A DNA stretch of 64,000 nt from Anolis sagrei (lineage: Eukaryota > Chordata > Lepidosauria > Squamata > Anolidae). Below are positions 1 through 11,796 of this stretch, piece by piece. Numbering within the stretch: the first letter of the stretch is position 1; the number at the start of each line of letters is the position of its first letter. The stretch lies in NCBI RefSeq assembly GCF_037176765.1, contig NC_090022.1, positions 87,431,891 to 87,495,890 of the forward strand, in the 5' to 3' direction. A program made the translations under genes and the position numbers. A model generated the notes under the pieces. It was not told the origin of the DNA. It did no database searches and saw only the letters and a list, made by a program, of their open reading frames with translations.

Positions 1-906
1 TAAACGCAGAAAAGCTCAAAGAGTCCTTCGGAAAAATCTTCTGCTCCTTCATAAGTAAGATCTGCAAAGTCATATAAACCTTTGTGATTTGTTTATTGCT
101 GATACTAATGAAACAACTTTTTTTCTTTCCTGTAGTGAGGTTGTTTTACAAAAATAAGGATTTTGGGAAGAATACAGTACTTTCCTCATTGCACTGAAGC
201 AAATAAATAGACTTTTCCCTTTCTATTCAGAAGGGAAAGTCCTAATGATCAATCTAGTAAAAGAAGTAGGTAATTGGGTTTGCCACTTTTTGGTGTGTCT
301 AGCTATAAGAGGTGACATTCAGGGAAACTTCCGGGTTTTTGTTTTTGACACTGGTGTGTCAAGTGTTGTGTTTAATACCATATATGTCTATCAATATAAA
401 ACCAGTGAACAGAAACTGTGACTGAATTAATTATGAAGATTAAACACCTTGTCTGGAATGCAATGCTAATTTTCCTCACATAAACAAATGGGAGGAGGAA
501 TCAAGTTGGCTGTATTTGTACTGTATCTTCTTGCTGCTTGTCTAGTGTTATTGTTTTGTATTAATTTTGTAGGTCACTTTTAATGCAATCTAAAAACGAT
601 TTTGCATTTTTAGTGATTTTAGCAATGTAGATGGTGGTATGCTATATATTTTAAAAGCATGTTATCCCCCTTCCTTCATTAATGTTCTTATGTATTTGTG
701 ACATCTAACAAATTGAGCGAGTGCACGCAGGACTTGCATGTATGGCATGTACCTGCAGTCAAAAATTGAATATCTGAGTGTTTACTTGAAGAAGTTGGAA
801 TAAAAACTTATGAATTTGTTGGGTTTCAAATGGCCTAACAGGAACTGTTATCATTTTCTTCTGTTGATTCTTGCTACAGATAAATTGACAAATTCTTCTT
901 CTAGAC
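1..906. other. Left flank, no gene recognised
   Basis: AT-rich sequence without recognisable exon, RNA gene or clear repeat family. Confidence 0.5.
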
Positions 907-1256
907 CAGTGGTCCTCAACCTTTTTTTGACCAGGGACCACTTGACCAAGGACCACTTTGACTAGGGACCACTCTTCAACATTAGAACCAAAAGGGTTAT
1001 GAATCAGTTTTTGGTCAACGTTCGATTTGGTTTGGCTATTTGAGTGCAGGTTCAGAATATTGCCTTGGATAGATTGCATCAGCTCTAGTTTCTAATACAG
1101 AACATATGCCATCCAGTAGTCATCATCTGCTCTCCCACAGAAACCCATATTTAATAAGCTTCAGCACTATAAGCTTTCATGACACCAGTTGCTCTTGTTG
1201 CAATGGTGTAGAAACAGTGAGGCTGCGGATCATATTTTAGTTCTTGTGGACCACTG
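907..1256. mobile_element. hAT-type non-autonomous DNA transposon with 8-bp TSD
   Basis: Terminal inverted repeats start CAGTGGTCCTCAACC and end GTGGACCACTG. The flanks are TTCTAGAC (899-906) and TTCTAGGC (1257-1264), an 8-bp target duplication with one difference, as expected for hAT. No transposase frame; 350 bp. Confidence 0.8.
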
Positions 1257-1700
1257 TTCTAGGCCCTGTTTTTTAAAGAACCACAATGGAGCAGGAGGAT
1301 TTGAAATAGTTGGCAACTTCTGTCTCAGTATTTTGGAAGAGATATTCATAAACTGTGCCATGTGAACCTTGTCTTAAAATGAAATGGAGATGTTCGGTTT
1401 CCAACAACCTACATACAGAGGGATAGAAAAGAAAAACACCAAGTGAAGCTTGGGCTAGTTCTGTTTCAATCCAAATATATGTGTGTAAGTAAATTTAACC
1501 ACTGGGGTTGCCAGTTTATGTTTGCATGACATGGGTTTGTTGGGCAGACACTAAATCTCTGAAAATTAGACATGGAATGGAAGACATTGAACACCCCTTC
1601 CCATTTTCATGGAATCTCTGTGGGGTTTACCCAGCACTTGTTCACCAGATAGGAGGTTCTGTCTAAATCTCAGCTATTAACAATTGTGGATACTTCCACA

Positions 1701-1999
1701 CAGGCCCGTAGCCAGGATTTCGTTTCGGGGGGGGGGGGGCTGAATTTTTTTTCAGGGGGGGTTCGGGGGGCTGAGTTTCGGGGGGGGGGGCTGAGTCTGA
1801 GTGAAAGAGGGTCTAGCCTAGCAAACCTTTTGTATCATTACCCCAATACCCCCATGCATATGGGATATATTGAGTATGGTGATCAGTTCATGATATGAAT
1901 AAACATAAGTTTAAATAATGCACCAATAAGGCCTTTTCGCGAACCACCATGAAAATGGGGGGGGGGGCTGAAGCCCCCCGAGCCCCCCCCCCCCCGGCT
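1701..1999. mobile_element. G-rich interspersed element, one end truncated
   Basis: Starts CAGGCCCGTAGCCAGGATTT, followed by three oligo-G tracts separated by GCTGAGT-like units, and ends in complementary C tracts (AAGCCCCCCGAGCC then poly-C). The far end lacks the full complement of the start, so it is probably truncated. Looks like a foldback repeat family. Confidence 0.5.
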
Positions 2000-2667
2000 G
2001 CTTCCACAAATCTCATGGTTACTACAAGGGTGAAGGCTTTCTCTGGTCTCCACCTCTGCCATCAATGTAAGGGCTACCTCCTGTGCTACTGTTGTGGACC
2101 CAATTTTGTGGACCTCCTAGATATTCCCAACATAACTATGTGAGATATTGCTCAGCCTATAATTCTATGGCTCTCCTGCCATCACAGACATGTCTGAATT
2201 AAAGTTTCATAACATATAGTACTCCAAGAGGCCAAGAGAATATGAGAACAAATGCAATATTTTATTAACAAGAATTGAACATAACCAAAGCGATTGATTA
2301 TTTAAAACATACCTCACACACTTTTCTTCTTGCTAACTTGGGCCTTTAAACACCAGTTATTAATTCCTAAACTTAACTGACAAACACTCCTTACTCTAAT
2401 TACTTTTTTTGCTCACTCTTTTCTTACTTCTAACTAGACTAACTATATCAACTACCATCCACTAACCTTATTCCCTCAGACATTCCACCAACTGCTACTT
2501 TCTTCCAACATTATATTCTCCCACCTTCCACTTTGTATGAAAAGATTATTCTCATATACAGCACATACACAATCAAATTAACTTAATATATGTATTAAAT
2601 TAAACAATATTTTATATCAAGGATCCATACCATGACAATTCCACTGTAGTCTCGATAGTCCATTTTT

Positions 2668-2887
2668 CTACACTGCACAATTAACACATGAATATATTAC
2701 AGTAGAATTGGCACCATGACACCATTACCATGACTCCATGCATGGAATCATGGGATTTGTAGTTTGGTGAGGCACCAACACTATTGGGCAGGGAACACAA
2801 AATGCCTTGTAAAGGTACAACTCTCATGATTCTGTAGCACTGAGCTACAGATGTTGAATGGTATTAATTCTACAGTGTAGATGTGCA
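2668..2887. mobile_element. Foldback MITE, CTACACTG-ended family, copy 1
   Basis: Ends CTACACTGCACAATTAA and TTCTACAGTGTAGATG are inverted; the centre holds GGGATTTGTAGTTTGGTGAG and its partner ACAACTCTCATGATTCTGTA, a long stem. The same family recurs at 2967, at 56777 and at 58195. Confidence 0.65.
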
Positions 2888-2966
2888 TAGGAAGGCAAAA
2901 CCAAACAACTTAGGATGCTTGTCTTTTCAGCTCTGCCATTGGCAAATGCTACTTGATTGAGGCTAG

Positions 2967-3138
2967 CTGCACACTGTTGAGCTAATGCAGTTGACACCAT
3001 TTTAATTATTGGAGTTCTGTGCACTCTTTAGCACAGAAGACTGAAGATCTTGTAAAATTATAACTCCTAGAATTTGATTGCATTGAGCCATGGCTGTTAA
3101 AGTGGTATCAAACTGTATTAATTCTAGTGTTGATGCTG
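2967..3138. mobile_element. Foldback MITE, CTACACTG-ended family, copy 2
   Basis: Starts CTGCACACTG, contains TAATGCAGTTGACACCATTT and the inverted partner AAAGTGGTATCAAACTGTAT, and ends near ATTAATTCTAGTGTTGATG. More diverged than copy 1, so older or of another subfamily. Confidence 0.6.
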
Positions 3139-3308
3139 TTTGAGTTGCAAAAGCCTTTGCTATTATATAAAAATGTGGCCAGCAACAACAAATAACTGTT
3201 ATATATGTTTTAGTGAATCAAAAGCTTGATAGTCAATGACTTGGATATTTTTATCTCCTTTCATGGGGCCATGCCTTCCAGTAGTCTACAATGGCCTTGT
3301 TATTGACT

Positions 3309-3485
3309 AACAACAACAACAACAACAACTTTATTTATACCCCTCCACCATCTCCCCAAGGGGACTTGGGATGACTTACATGAGGCCAAGCCCTGCAATA
3401 CAACAATGCAAATGTACAACATAAGAATGCAACAATAAAATATAAAGTATAAAAATAAAATGCAAGAAACATTATAAATAAGGTT
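3309..3485 (-). mobile_element. LINE 3' end (L2-like tail), minus strand
   Basis: An (AAC)n run is followed by TTTATTTATACCCC and CATCTCCCCAAGGGGACTTG, the complement of the common lizard LINE tail ending in a microsatellite. No coding part remains. Confidence 0.6.
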
Positions 3486-3489
3486 CATT

Positions 3490-5588
3490 TAGAACCTATA
3501 AGAACACCCAGCATTGTAAAATAATTACATTGTGCTTTGGAGAAGCTTGAAAGGTATCTTATGAAACAGAGCATTATTATGTAATCTAATCTAATAACAG
3601 ATTGCTTAAATGCCTATTTTAATGAATTTGAATGATTTCATAGATAAAGTTAAAAAGCAAGGTCAGTTCCAACTAATCATGCTTGCACAGGCTTTGGGGA
3701 TAGAAAACTGATAACCAAAGCAGTTACATGGTCCAAATATTTAAATGTCTTTCTATGTACGTAGGAAAAGCACACTTTGCATTATTATCTGCAATATTCA
3801 TGTCTTTCTGAGCTGTCTGGGGGATTCTGCCATGGTAAAAATAAAACGAATGTTATGCTCTAAAGCATCAACCTACACAAAGCTAATTAGGAGTAAGTGC
3901 CATAGAAACCAGTATGACGTACTTCCAAGTAAACTTGCACTGGGTTACTAGCAAATAAGCTTCTGACAGAAAACCATGTTTGCAAGTCTAGGAGGAAAAA
4001 TTCTCTCGAGAAATGCTGATAAATATCCTGATAAATAAATCAGGAAATCAGCATATATGGCAACAAAAGAGAGCTAGAACCCTTCAGTGCAGCTTGACTT
4101 ACAGAAGTTTCACCCCATATACCTTCCCACCACACCATGCATCCTAGACTGTAGGACTGCTGACTGCCATCCTAAACTTCCACTTGTCCCCATATAGGTA
4201 TGCTCATGGGGAAATTGTGAAAACTCAAATGGGGGGGGGGGGCATTGGTATGTATATGTATTTGGAAACTAAGATGGGAACATGAGACCAGAATCATAAT
4301 GAGATCCAGCATAGCATGATTCAACTCCATGGAAATGCAAAGGGAACCATAGAGTCAAATACTGACACAATTGTCTGATTTCAGAAATGTAAAGCCCTAA
4401 CAGCATTTAGCTCAAATTTCATAAATGTAGCTAGGAATGTCATTTGTTCCGGAAAACCAGAAAAAACCCAGATAGAAGGCAGTATAAGATGTATTGACCA
4501 GATGAGTCGGCAACTCCTGAATTCCTCCTCCATTGAATAGTATCACAGGGATGCAGGATAAAAGGAAGCAGTAATGCCACAACAATGCCTCAACTAGCTT
4601 CTTTAAGCCACTACTGGTGATCCACTCCTCATTCAACTCCTCCTACTCCATTTCCTCTTCCTTAACCCATCTCCTGCCCAGCCAAAATTGCCATCCCCTC
4701 ATTCCCAAGACAACCCAGCCACATTTCAATCTTGCTCCCATCAAATCCAACCATTACTTCCGCTTCACCTTCTACCCTCTATCTCCCACCCAGCCAAATT
4801 GCTACCTTCTTACTCTCAAGAAAACCAAATAATGTTTTAAACCTGCTCCCCATAAATCCAAATTAACTGCTAGGATTTGAGAGGCTGTTATAGGGTAACT
4901 TTAACCATAGCCATTGTAATCGTCCATGGTTTGAAAACAAAGATTGTGTGCTCTAGCTACCAGAAGTGGCTAGGAATCTGTTGCACAGAAACCCTTTCAC
5001 AAAATCAGGTCTTGCATTCTCCACTAGTTCCTTTTTCTTTCAAAGGGATTTCTGTGTCATATATCCATTTCAGAACCATGATATCTAACAGAAGATCATC
5101 CACTTAAGTGGAAACTGGAGAACTACTTGAGCCATCAGATCAAATCCTAACCTGATTTTGAATATCCTTCCCAGAACTCGGGAAAGTTATCTTCTTGAAG
5201 TACAACTTTGAATCTCTCAAATGGGAGATTCTCAGAGTTATAGATCACACAAATAGTATTTCCAAACTGTAATCTCTTCAATTTCTAAAATCATTTGTCA
5301 TGTAGCATTCTAAAAGTTTTGTAAAAAAACAACAACAAACCTCTCCTTGAATACATTGAACACAATGACGGGCTGTTTGGATGAAAGTGAATACAGTATT
5401 ATAATTATGTAGCTCAGACCCAACCACCAGCAGATCAATGACTAATTTGGCTTTTTATTTTCCATTATATCACCCATTCAGGAATTTGTAAAAACTATGC
5501 TTAGCATGTCTGCTGTGATTCTTAGCTCTATATACAATTGATTAAACCAATTGAATCAGCTGCTGAATAATACACATCAACATTTACT
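3490..5588. other. Intergenic stretch, nothing recognised
   Basis: AT-rich; a G run at about 4231-4243 and a pyrimidine-rich stretch at 4640-4810. No exon or element could be supported. Confidence 0.4.
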
Positions 5589-5740
5589 CAAAAATAAATA
5601 AATAAATAAATCTTTATTTATATTCCACCCTATCTCCCCTGCGGGACTCAAGGCGGATTCCAACAAACAAAAAGGTAAACATTCAATGCCTCAATAACAG
5701 TAAATATAAATATAAAAATGCAAGATAACCCCACATAAAG
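5589..5740 (-). mobile_element. LINE 3' end (L2-like tail), minus strand
   Basis: An (AAAT)n run, then TTTATTTATATTCCACCCTA and TCTCCCCTGCGGGACTCAAG, the complement of the LINE tail that elsewhere in the window reads GAGTCCCC...GAGAAGG. 5' truncated. Confidence 0.6.
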
Positions 5741-6115
5741 AGCAACTTAAGCATAACCACTATAATTGAAGGTTGAGATAATGTGCATAGATGGCCAAAG
5801 TTGTTGAATGGGCTAATGTGAGCTAACAAGGCCCAACTGCATTTATACTATCCAATCTGCAGTCTGGTAGTAGTTACTCTCAAAGAATTAAGTCAACTAT
5901 GACTGGGACTAACACTTGAATTCAGGACTTACTCTGATAACTGTGTGTGCTTGGAGAGTTGATACAAATAAACATTTAAAAACTGCAGTGACTGAAATGA
6001 CATTTCTGCACAGCAGAGAATGAAAAGGAGATATGGGAGAAGACGATCCAAAGGAATCTGCTGGTGGCAAGAGAGATCTCAAAAGGATAAATGGAAATGC
6101 TGCTGCTATGTCTAA

Positions 6116-6775
6116 GGGCCCTTCCAGACACGTCATTATCCCAGGAGCATCTGCTTTTTAAAAACATGGATGTTCCTGGGGGCCCATCTACACCCCCCCC
6201 CCCAGAAAATATGCGCTTTCAGGGGTGAGTGTAAAGATGTTCTCCCAGGACTTTCCAAGAGAACACCGGGACACTGTAGCCCCCTCCCCAAAAGCCCTCC
6301 CAAACAGCGTAAAAAACCAAAAGTACTTACCCCGCCTCCATGAGATGCCAGCTGGAGCTCTCCTGGCACATACAAATGACGCATCAGGAGAAAGCGGGGG
6401 CAGGAGTGATTTCCCCCCCCCCCCTTCTCATGGCGTGTCATTTCTACGCACCTGGAGAACTCCGGCAGCCATCTCATGGAGGTGGGATAAGTACTTTTGT
6501 TTTTTAAAGGACTTTTGGGTGTTTGGGGGAAGGGGGTTGGTATTCTCACTGTTTTCCAGCTAATTTAGCCTGGAAAGCTGTGGGAATATTGTCTGCACTG
6601 CAGTCCAGACACCGGAAGTAGTGGGTAGTGGAATAAACCAACTATCAAATTAATTAACCACAAACCAGGGTTTTCCTGGTTTGTAGCGGACTGATTCAGC
6701 TTTGTCCAGGACATTGTCTGGGCAGCCTTTTTATTTCAGAAGTTTCTGCAATAAAGTGGCTGTCTGGATGTGCCC
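6116..6775. mobile_element. PIF/Harbinger-like non-autonomous element, 660 bp, TAA TSD
   Basis: Begins GGGCCCTTCCAGACACG and ends GGCTGTCTGGATGTGCCC (inverted), with TAA on both sides (6113-6115 and 6776-6778). It is longer than the short foldback MITEs of the same type in this window. Overlapping open frames inside are by-products of the G/C runs. Confidence 0.65.
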
Positions 6776-7893
6776 TAAATCTGAATCCAGATTGTTCAAA
6801 GAATGGTGTGAATCAAGCTGATATTCCTAATTAGTGTTAAACCTTCTGAATAAATAAGATTCAGACACGTAGCCTTATGCATCACCAGCAATGCAATATT
6901 ATTTAAACCATCAAAGATGAAAGTAACAGCACTATGTAACAAGATTTTTGTTCCTGGGTTATAAATGCCATTTTCTAATTGGCTCTATCATAAAAACATG
7001 GGGGGAAATTAAACTAAAAAATCTTTGTTTTTGCAGGACATCTTTCTTCTTCTTCTTCTTCTTCTTTACATAGTTTGTGGCAGCCACAGATATGAAGCTT
7101 CTGAAGTATAACTACTTTCAAAGTACGTACTGTACTGCACAATTAAATAGGAAGTAACACTTTCAAACAAAGAACATATTTTTTTCACATTTTTTTTACA
7201 CAGTGTAATTTGTACAGCTAAATCTCCAAATTTGTGAGTTTAACCTCTATGAATTTGATTATTCACAAACTATATAGGGATAAATTTGGAGTTTTCATCT
7301 TTCTGTTTTCTTCCTTTTGATATATTGAAATATTATTGTGTGTTACTGAGATCTTTTTTTAATATAATAACGCTATTTAAAAACATTAAAAGGAGGGATG
7401 GTGTGCATGCACACACAGAGTTCAGGAAATCCACTTTAATTCTAAATATGAGTTTTGTCAGATGCAGACCTCAATCCAACTAAACCGCACAAACTACACG
7501 AGTCCATTTGCAAATGAAGACATTGCAAACCTGAAAGAAAAACGCAGCTCCAGGACAACCAATTTGAAGAACAGTTGCAGGCTCTGGAATGTATGCTTCG
7601 ACAAGGACTGACTGAAAATTTTGTAGTTGCCTGAGGGCTTTTAGACAGGCTTCAGCAATTAATTTTCTGATAGAAAATCTACATTGATTCCTTGTGTCTA
7701 TGCACACCAATTTTGCCACCTCGTGGTAGTTTAGCATTTTGCACGTCACAACTATATTCATTTGTTACTAATATAGAGACATACCTTAGTTAGCTAAGCC
7801 TCTGGCATATAAGCTCCTTTTAAAGATTTTTTTTTATTACAAATGCTCAGTCCTCCCTTTCCTCTTCTTCCCCAGTTTAATTAGGTCTATTTA

Positions 7894-8043
7894 GGGCCCT
7901 TCTAGACACATCCTATATCCCAGGATCTGATCCCAGGTTTTCTGTTTATCCTGATTATCTGGCAGTGTGGACTCATATAATCCAGTTTAAAGCAGAAACC
8001 CTGGGATCGGATCCTGGGATATAGGGTCTGTCTGGTAGGGCCC
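7894..8043. mobile_element. PIF/Harbinger-like foldback MITE, 150 bp, TTA TSD
   Basis: Ends GGGCCCTTCTAGACACATCC and its partner GGTCTGTCTGGTAGGGCCC; inner stem TATATCCCAGGATC with GATCCTGGGATATA. The TSD is TTA at 7891-7893 and 8044-8046. It lies directly beside the Penelope-like fragment. Confidence 0.75.
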
Positions 8044-8047
8044 TTAG

Positions 8048-8792
8048 TTAGCATTGGGAGGGTGGAGAAGAGTTGGATAATTAGCTGTCCCTTGATTCTA
8101 CATTCAGCAAAGGACAAGAGGGATCCTCTCACCTCTGCAGGAGTCTACCATATACCATGCAACTGTGGACAAGTCTACATAGGGACCATCAAACACAGCA
8201 TTGCCCAAACACAAATCAAGGAACATGAAATGCACTGCAGACTACTTCAACCCGAGAAGTCAGATATAGCAGAGCCCTTGTTGAACCAACCTGGACACAG
8301 CATATTATTTGAGAACACAGAAATGCTGGACCACTCTCACAACCACCATGTCAGGCTACACAGAGAAGGCATTGAAATCCACAAGCATGTGGACAATTTC
8401 AACAGAAAGGAAGAAACCATGAACATGAACAAAATCTGGCTACCAGTATTTAAAAAAATCATAACAGTGAATAAAGACAGGGGAGCTCCAAACAAGAAAC
8501 AATCAGGGATAGCTAATCACCTTTCAACAAAGGATGCCCCCAAGCAGTAAGAAGCCACACCTTGAAAACTGCTAGGCCATTAAATGCTAATCAAGGTGGC
8601 CAATTGAAATGGTCACACCTGCCTCCAACAGACAGCGTTCTTTCCACCCTGGACATTCCACAGATATATAAACTCCATTTTCTAAGTTCACAACCTCTGA
8701 GGATGCCTGCCATATATGGAGGTGAAACATCAAGCGAGAATGCTTCTGGAACATGACCATACAGCCTGAAAAATTTACAGCAACCCGATGCC
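8048..8792 (+). mobile_element. Penelope-like element, 3' end with GIY-YIG endonuclease domain
   Basis: An open frame at 8062-8550 carries the GIY-YIG signature as GVYHIPCNCGQVYIG (from 8140), then EHEMHCRLLQPEKSDIAE and IEIHKHVDNFNRKEE, typical of the C-terminal endonuclease of Penelope-like retroelements. The reverse transcriptase is absent, so the copy is 5' truncated. The 3' part (STLDIPQIYKLHFL, then the GAGGATGCCTGCCATA block) matches, inverted, the fragment at 54036-54325. Confidence 0.8.
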
Positions 8793-9309
8793 TAAAATGA
8801 CAGGAAGGGGAGCCTGGGACCCCTCCCCCTCACCTCATAATGGGCCGGATAGGGTGCTTTCTTAACCCAGTTACTGAAACCCAGTCTCCCTTGAAGGGGA
8901 AAAAAGAAAAGGATCCCAGGAACGGAAAGGGGAGCCTCGTAAGTTCCCCATTGCAACAAATATATTTCTACAATAGTTCATTTGTAAATATGTGCATCAA
9001 TTTGCTGATATTCATGCATCTGTAATAGAGCTATCCTATGATTTAAACAGCAGAGTTTAAGTGTCACCATTATTTGTTTATTTCCAGAGGAAAATAAGGG
9101 GCACTTGTGGAATTTTCTACCCCACAAGCCAAAATAACTTGACTGGCCTTAGTCTGATGCATTCATTTAGATGGGTACCATTTGCTATTTTGCCCCAAGC
9201 AACAAAATGCCATTGGACAGTTGCAATCTATGCCTTCATTCAATTGCCATGTTTGAAAAGTAAAAATAAAATGTGAAACAACTAAACTGTTTATTCATTA
9301 GAAATATGG
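8793..9309. other. Intergenic stretch, nothing recognised
   Basis: No gene or repeat family could be supported between the Penelope fragment and the SINE. Confidence 0.4.
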
Positions 9310-9579
9310 GAGTCCCCGGTGACGCAGTGGGTTAAACCCCTGTGCTGGCAGGACTGAAAACCGACTGCTTGCAGGTTCAAATCCAGGGAGAGGCGGATGA
9401 GCTCCCTCTATCAACTCCAGCTTCTCATGCGGGGACCTGAGAGAAGCCTCCCACAAGGATGATAAAAACATCAAATCATCCAGGCGTCCCCTGGGCAACG
9501 TCCTTGCAGAGGGCCAATTCTCTCACACCAGAAGCGACTTGCAGTATCTCAAGTCGCTCCTGACACGACAAAAAAAAAA
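9310..9579 (+). mobile_element. tRNA-derived lizard SINE, full length, 11-bp TSD
   Basis: Pol III A box in GGTGACGCAGTGGG and B box GGTTCAAATCC, body with TCTCTCACACCAGAAGCGAC, poly-A end. Flanked by TAGAAATATGG at 9299-9309 and 9580-9590, an exact 11-bp duplication, so a fairly young insertion. Confidence 0.85.
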
Positions 9580-9590
9580 TAGAAATATGG

Positions 9591-10889
9591 CATGCGTTTC
9601 CATAACACCAAAAGCTATTTTTCCAAGACGATGAAACTTTGCCAGCTGAAGCCCATCACAGGTGCAAAGAATAGTTTACACTTGCATCTCTGTTCAGGAT
9701 ATATTTTTTCAATACACTACTGTGGTCTAATTAATTCAAAATTAATTATTGCCAAGCTAAATAAAATCCCTGGTCTTACAAGGAGGTGATCTTATTCATG
9801 CATTTTGATGTACAAGCAAAAACAATTAGAAAGGGAATTTAACAAGGCAGCTTCTTAATGTTACTGCTAAAAGGTTAAGCACGAATAGTTCATTAAAAAT
9901 ATTAAAGCTCTATGATTCTGCTTAGAAAGGACAAGAGTCCACCTACCTCAGTAGCAGCTAATGAAGACAAAACACTCCTGAACTAGATTTGGAATAAGAT
10001 TCTACAAACAGCATCATCGTTGTTGTTGTTGTTGTTGTTATTAAAGAATGGCTGGTCCTCCACCATCTGATTCCAGTTCCTAAATGAAACTCAGCTATCA
10101 AACATACATTTCACTAGAGATGCAAGGAATTGTGTGGAGAACCTTCTGTGCTTATCACATTTAGCTTCATATATACATTTTGGCTTATGATTTATAGTAT
10201 AAATGACATACTTTTTACACAAAGTGTTGTCTTTATGGTGACTGAATATAGTGACCTTAGAATATTCATTTTGCTACTGTTGATTGGCCTTTGATGTTGA
10301 GTTTTCCAAAACATCTTTATTAATAATGCAAGGTCAGTATCCAACCAGGGTTGAAATAATTTTAAATGTCACTGATTTCAAGTGAAAAAAAGAAGTTATT
10401 TATTAAACTTTACGATGGATTAATCTCTAAATGCTTTACTTTTCCTACTTGCAAATTCACACTCTGCATATTGTCCATAACTAGTTCATTTTAGCTCAGT
10501 CTTGATGCATATTTAAAAACATTAGCAAAAAAAAAAAGAAAAGAAAAAGAAAAGGAAAGCGAACAGAAGTGTGTCACATAAACCTGAATTAATAGGTTAT
10601 CATTTTCAGAATCATTTTTTTTTACTTTTGCTTTCAGCTAAATTGGTGCAGATAAGTTAGTTGCTATGTCTATTGTCTAATGCAAGAAATTGCTTAAATG
10701 TTTTTGAGAACTGTTTTAAGTTACAATCTTTAACTGAGAACAATTGCTGGGAGAAACAGACTATATGTTACCAAATAAACTTGTGAGCCAATACGGTTTA
10801 TTAATTTAGTCTAATTCAAAAGAATCACACTGAAGGAATCAAAGGAGTAGACACATTATGTCTATTAGTTACAGCATGAAAGGAAACGA
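9591..10889. other. Intergenic stretch
   Basis: AT-rich, with a (GTT)n run near 10018-10039 and an A/G-rich run near 10527-10560. No gene seen. Confidence 0.4.
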
Positions 10890-11185
10890 GAGATTGAAAA
10901 AAAATGCGGCAGCACCTTTAAAGCCTCACCTGGAGTGCCGTGCCTGATTCTAGGCACAATTCAAGGTTGATGTGTCCGGAGAAGGGTGAATAAAATGATT
11001 AAAGATTTGAAACCTAAATCCTATGGGGAACAGCAGAGGGAGCTAGGTATGTTTAGCTTGGCAAAAAGAAGGCTGAGAAGGGATCCAATAGCCATGTTTA
11101 AATGTTTGGAAGGATGTCACATTGAGGAGGGACAAGCTTGTTTTCTGCTGCTCTGGGTATCAGGACACAGAATGGGTTCAAAGTA
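10890..11185 (+). mobile_element. CR1 LINE fragment (RT C-terminal region)
   Basis: The plus strand encodes KMIKDLKPKSYGEQQRELGM and FSLAKRRLRRDPIAMFKCLE, clearly homologous to the CR1 copy at 30834-31532 on the other strand. Both ends are truncated and it is more diverged than that copy. Confidence 0.75.
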
Positions 11186-11374
11186 CAGTATTTTTCCCCA
11201 AACATGCTTCGCCCTGTGGATGGGGCTGGCGGTGTCGGGCGATGCAGGGTGTGGGGCAACAGGTTCTCCACGCATCCCGCCGGGACACTACGGATTCACT
11301 ACAATGTGAATGTGATAAGGTCCCTACTTGTCCAATGTACAGGGGCATTGCTGACCTCTGTAAAGATCTAAATA

Positions 11375-11780
11375 CAGGTAGTCCCCTAGTTACAAAATAA
11401 GATTGTTCTTAAGTTTGTTCTTAAGTTGAATTTATATGTAAGCTGGAACAGGCATATTTTTAAGTGCAACTCTTATCAAATATACATCTCTTTTAGCTTT
11501 GAATAGGTCAGGGAAGAGTTAACATCCCTGTGGTGTGTTTTACTATCTGTGTCCCAGTTCAAAAGATCTCTCATCGCTTTCTGTTACTGTGATAATTGGA
11601 TTTTGGAAAAAAAATGGCTTGTTGTGGAAACAAAGATTGGTGATAAAGCTTCAGTAGAGACCCCTTTCCCCCATGAGAACTCTTTCAGGGGTGAACTTCC
11701 CTTCCTAGGGGTGGATTTCTCTCACTCCCATTATTATAAGGTTTTTGTAAGTTGGATGTTTGTAACTCAGGGACTGTCTG
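11375..11780. mobile_element. TA-flanked non-autonomous DNA transposon (Tc1/mariner-type)
   Basis: Starts CAGGTAGTCCCCTAGTTAC and ends GTAACTCAGGGACTGTCTG (inverted); TA dinucleotides lie at 11373-11374 and 11781-11782. Internal hairpin-prone GTTCTTAAGTTTGTTCTTAA. No transposase. Family inferred from TSD and ends. Confidence 0.7.
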
Positions 11781-11796
11781 TATTTAGAGCAAGGGC

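Noticed and set aside
6136-6563. Overlapping 112- and 137-codon frames on both strands
   Set aside because: They lie wholly within the Harbinger-like element and are driven by its poly-G/poly-C tracts.
9310-9579. tRNA gene from A and B box motifs
   Set aside because: The boxes belong to a SINE head: long non-tRNA body, poly-A tail and an 11-bp TSD, with no cloverleaf.
11122-11400. Plus-strand frames after the CR1 fragment
   Set aside because: They begin in CR1 and run into unclassified sequence; no gene signature and no splice context.
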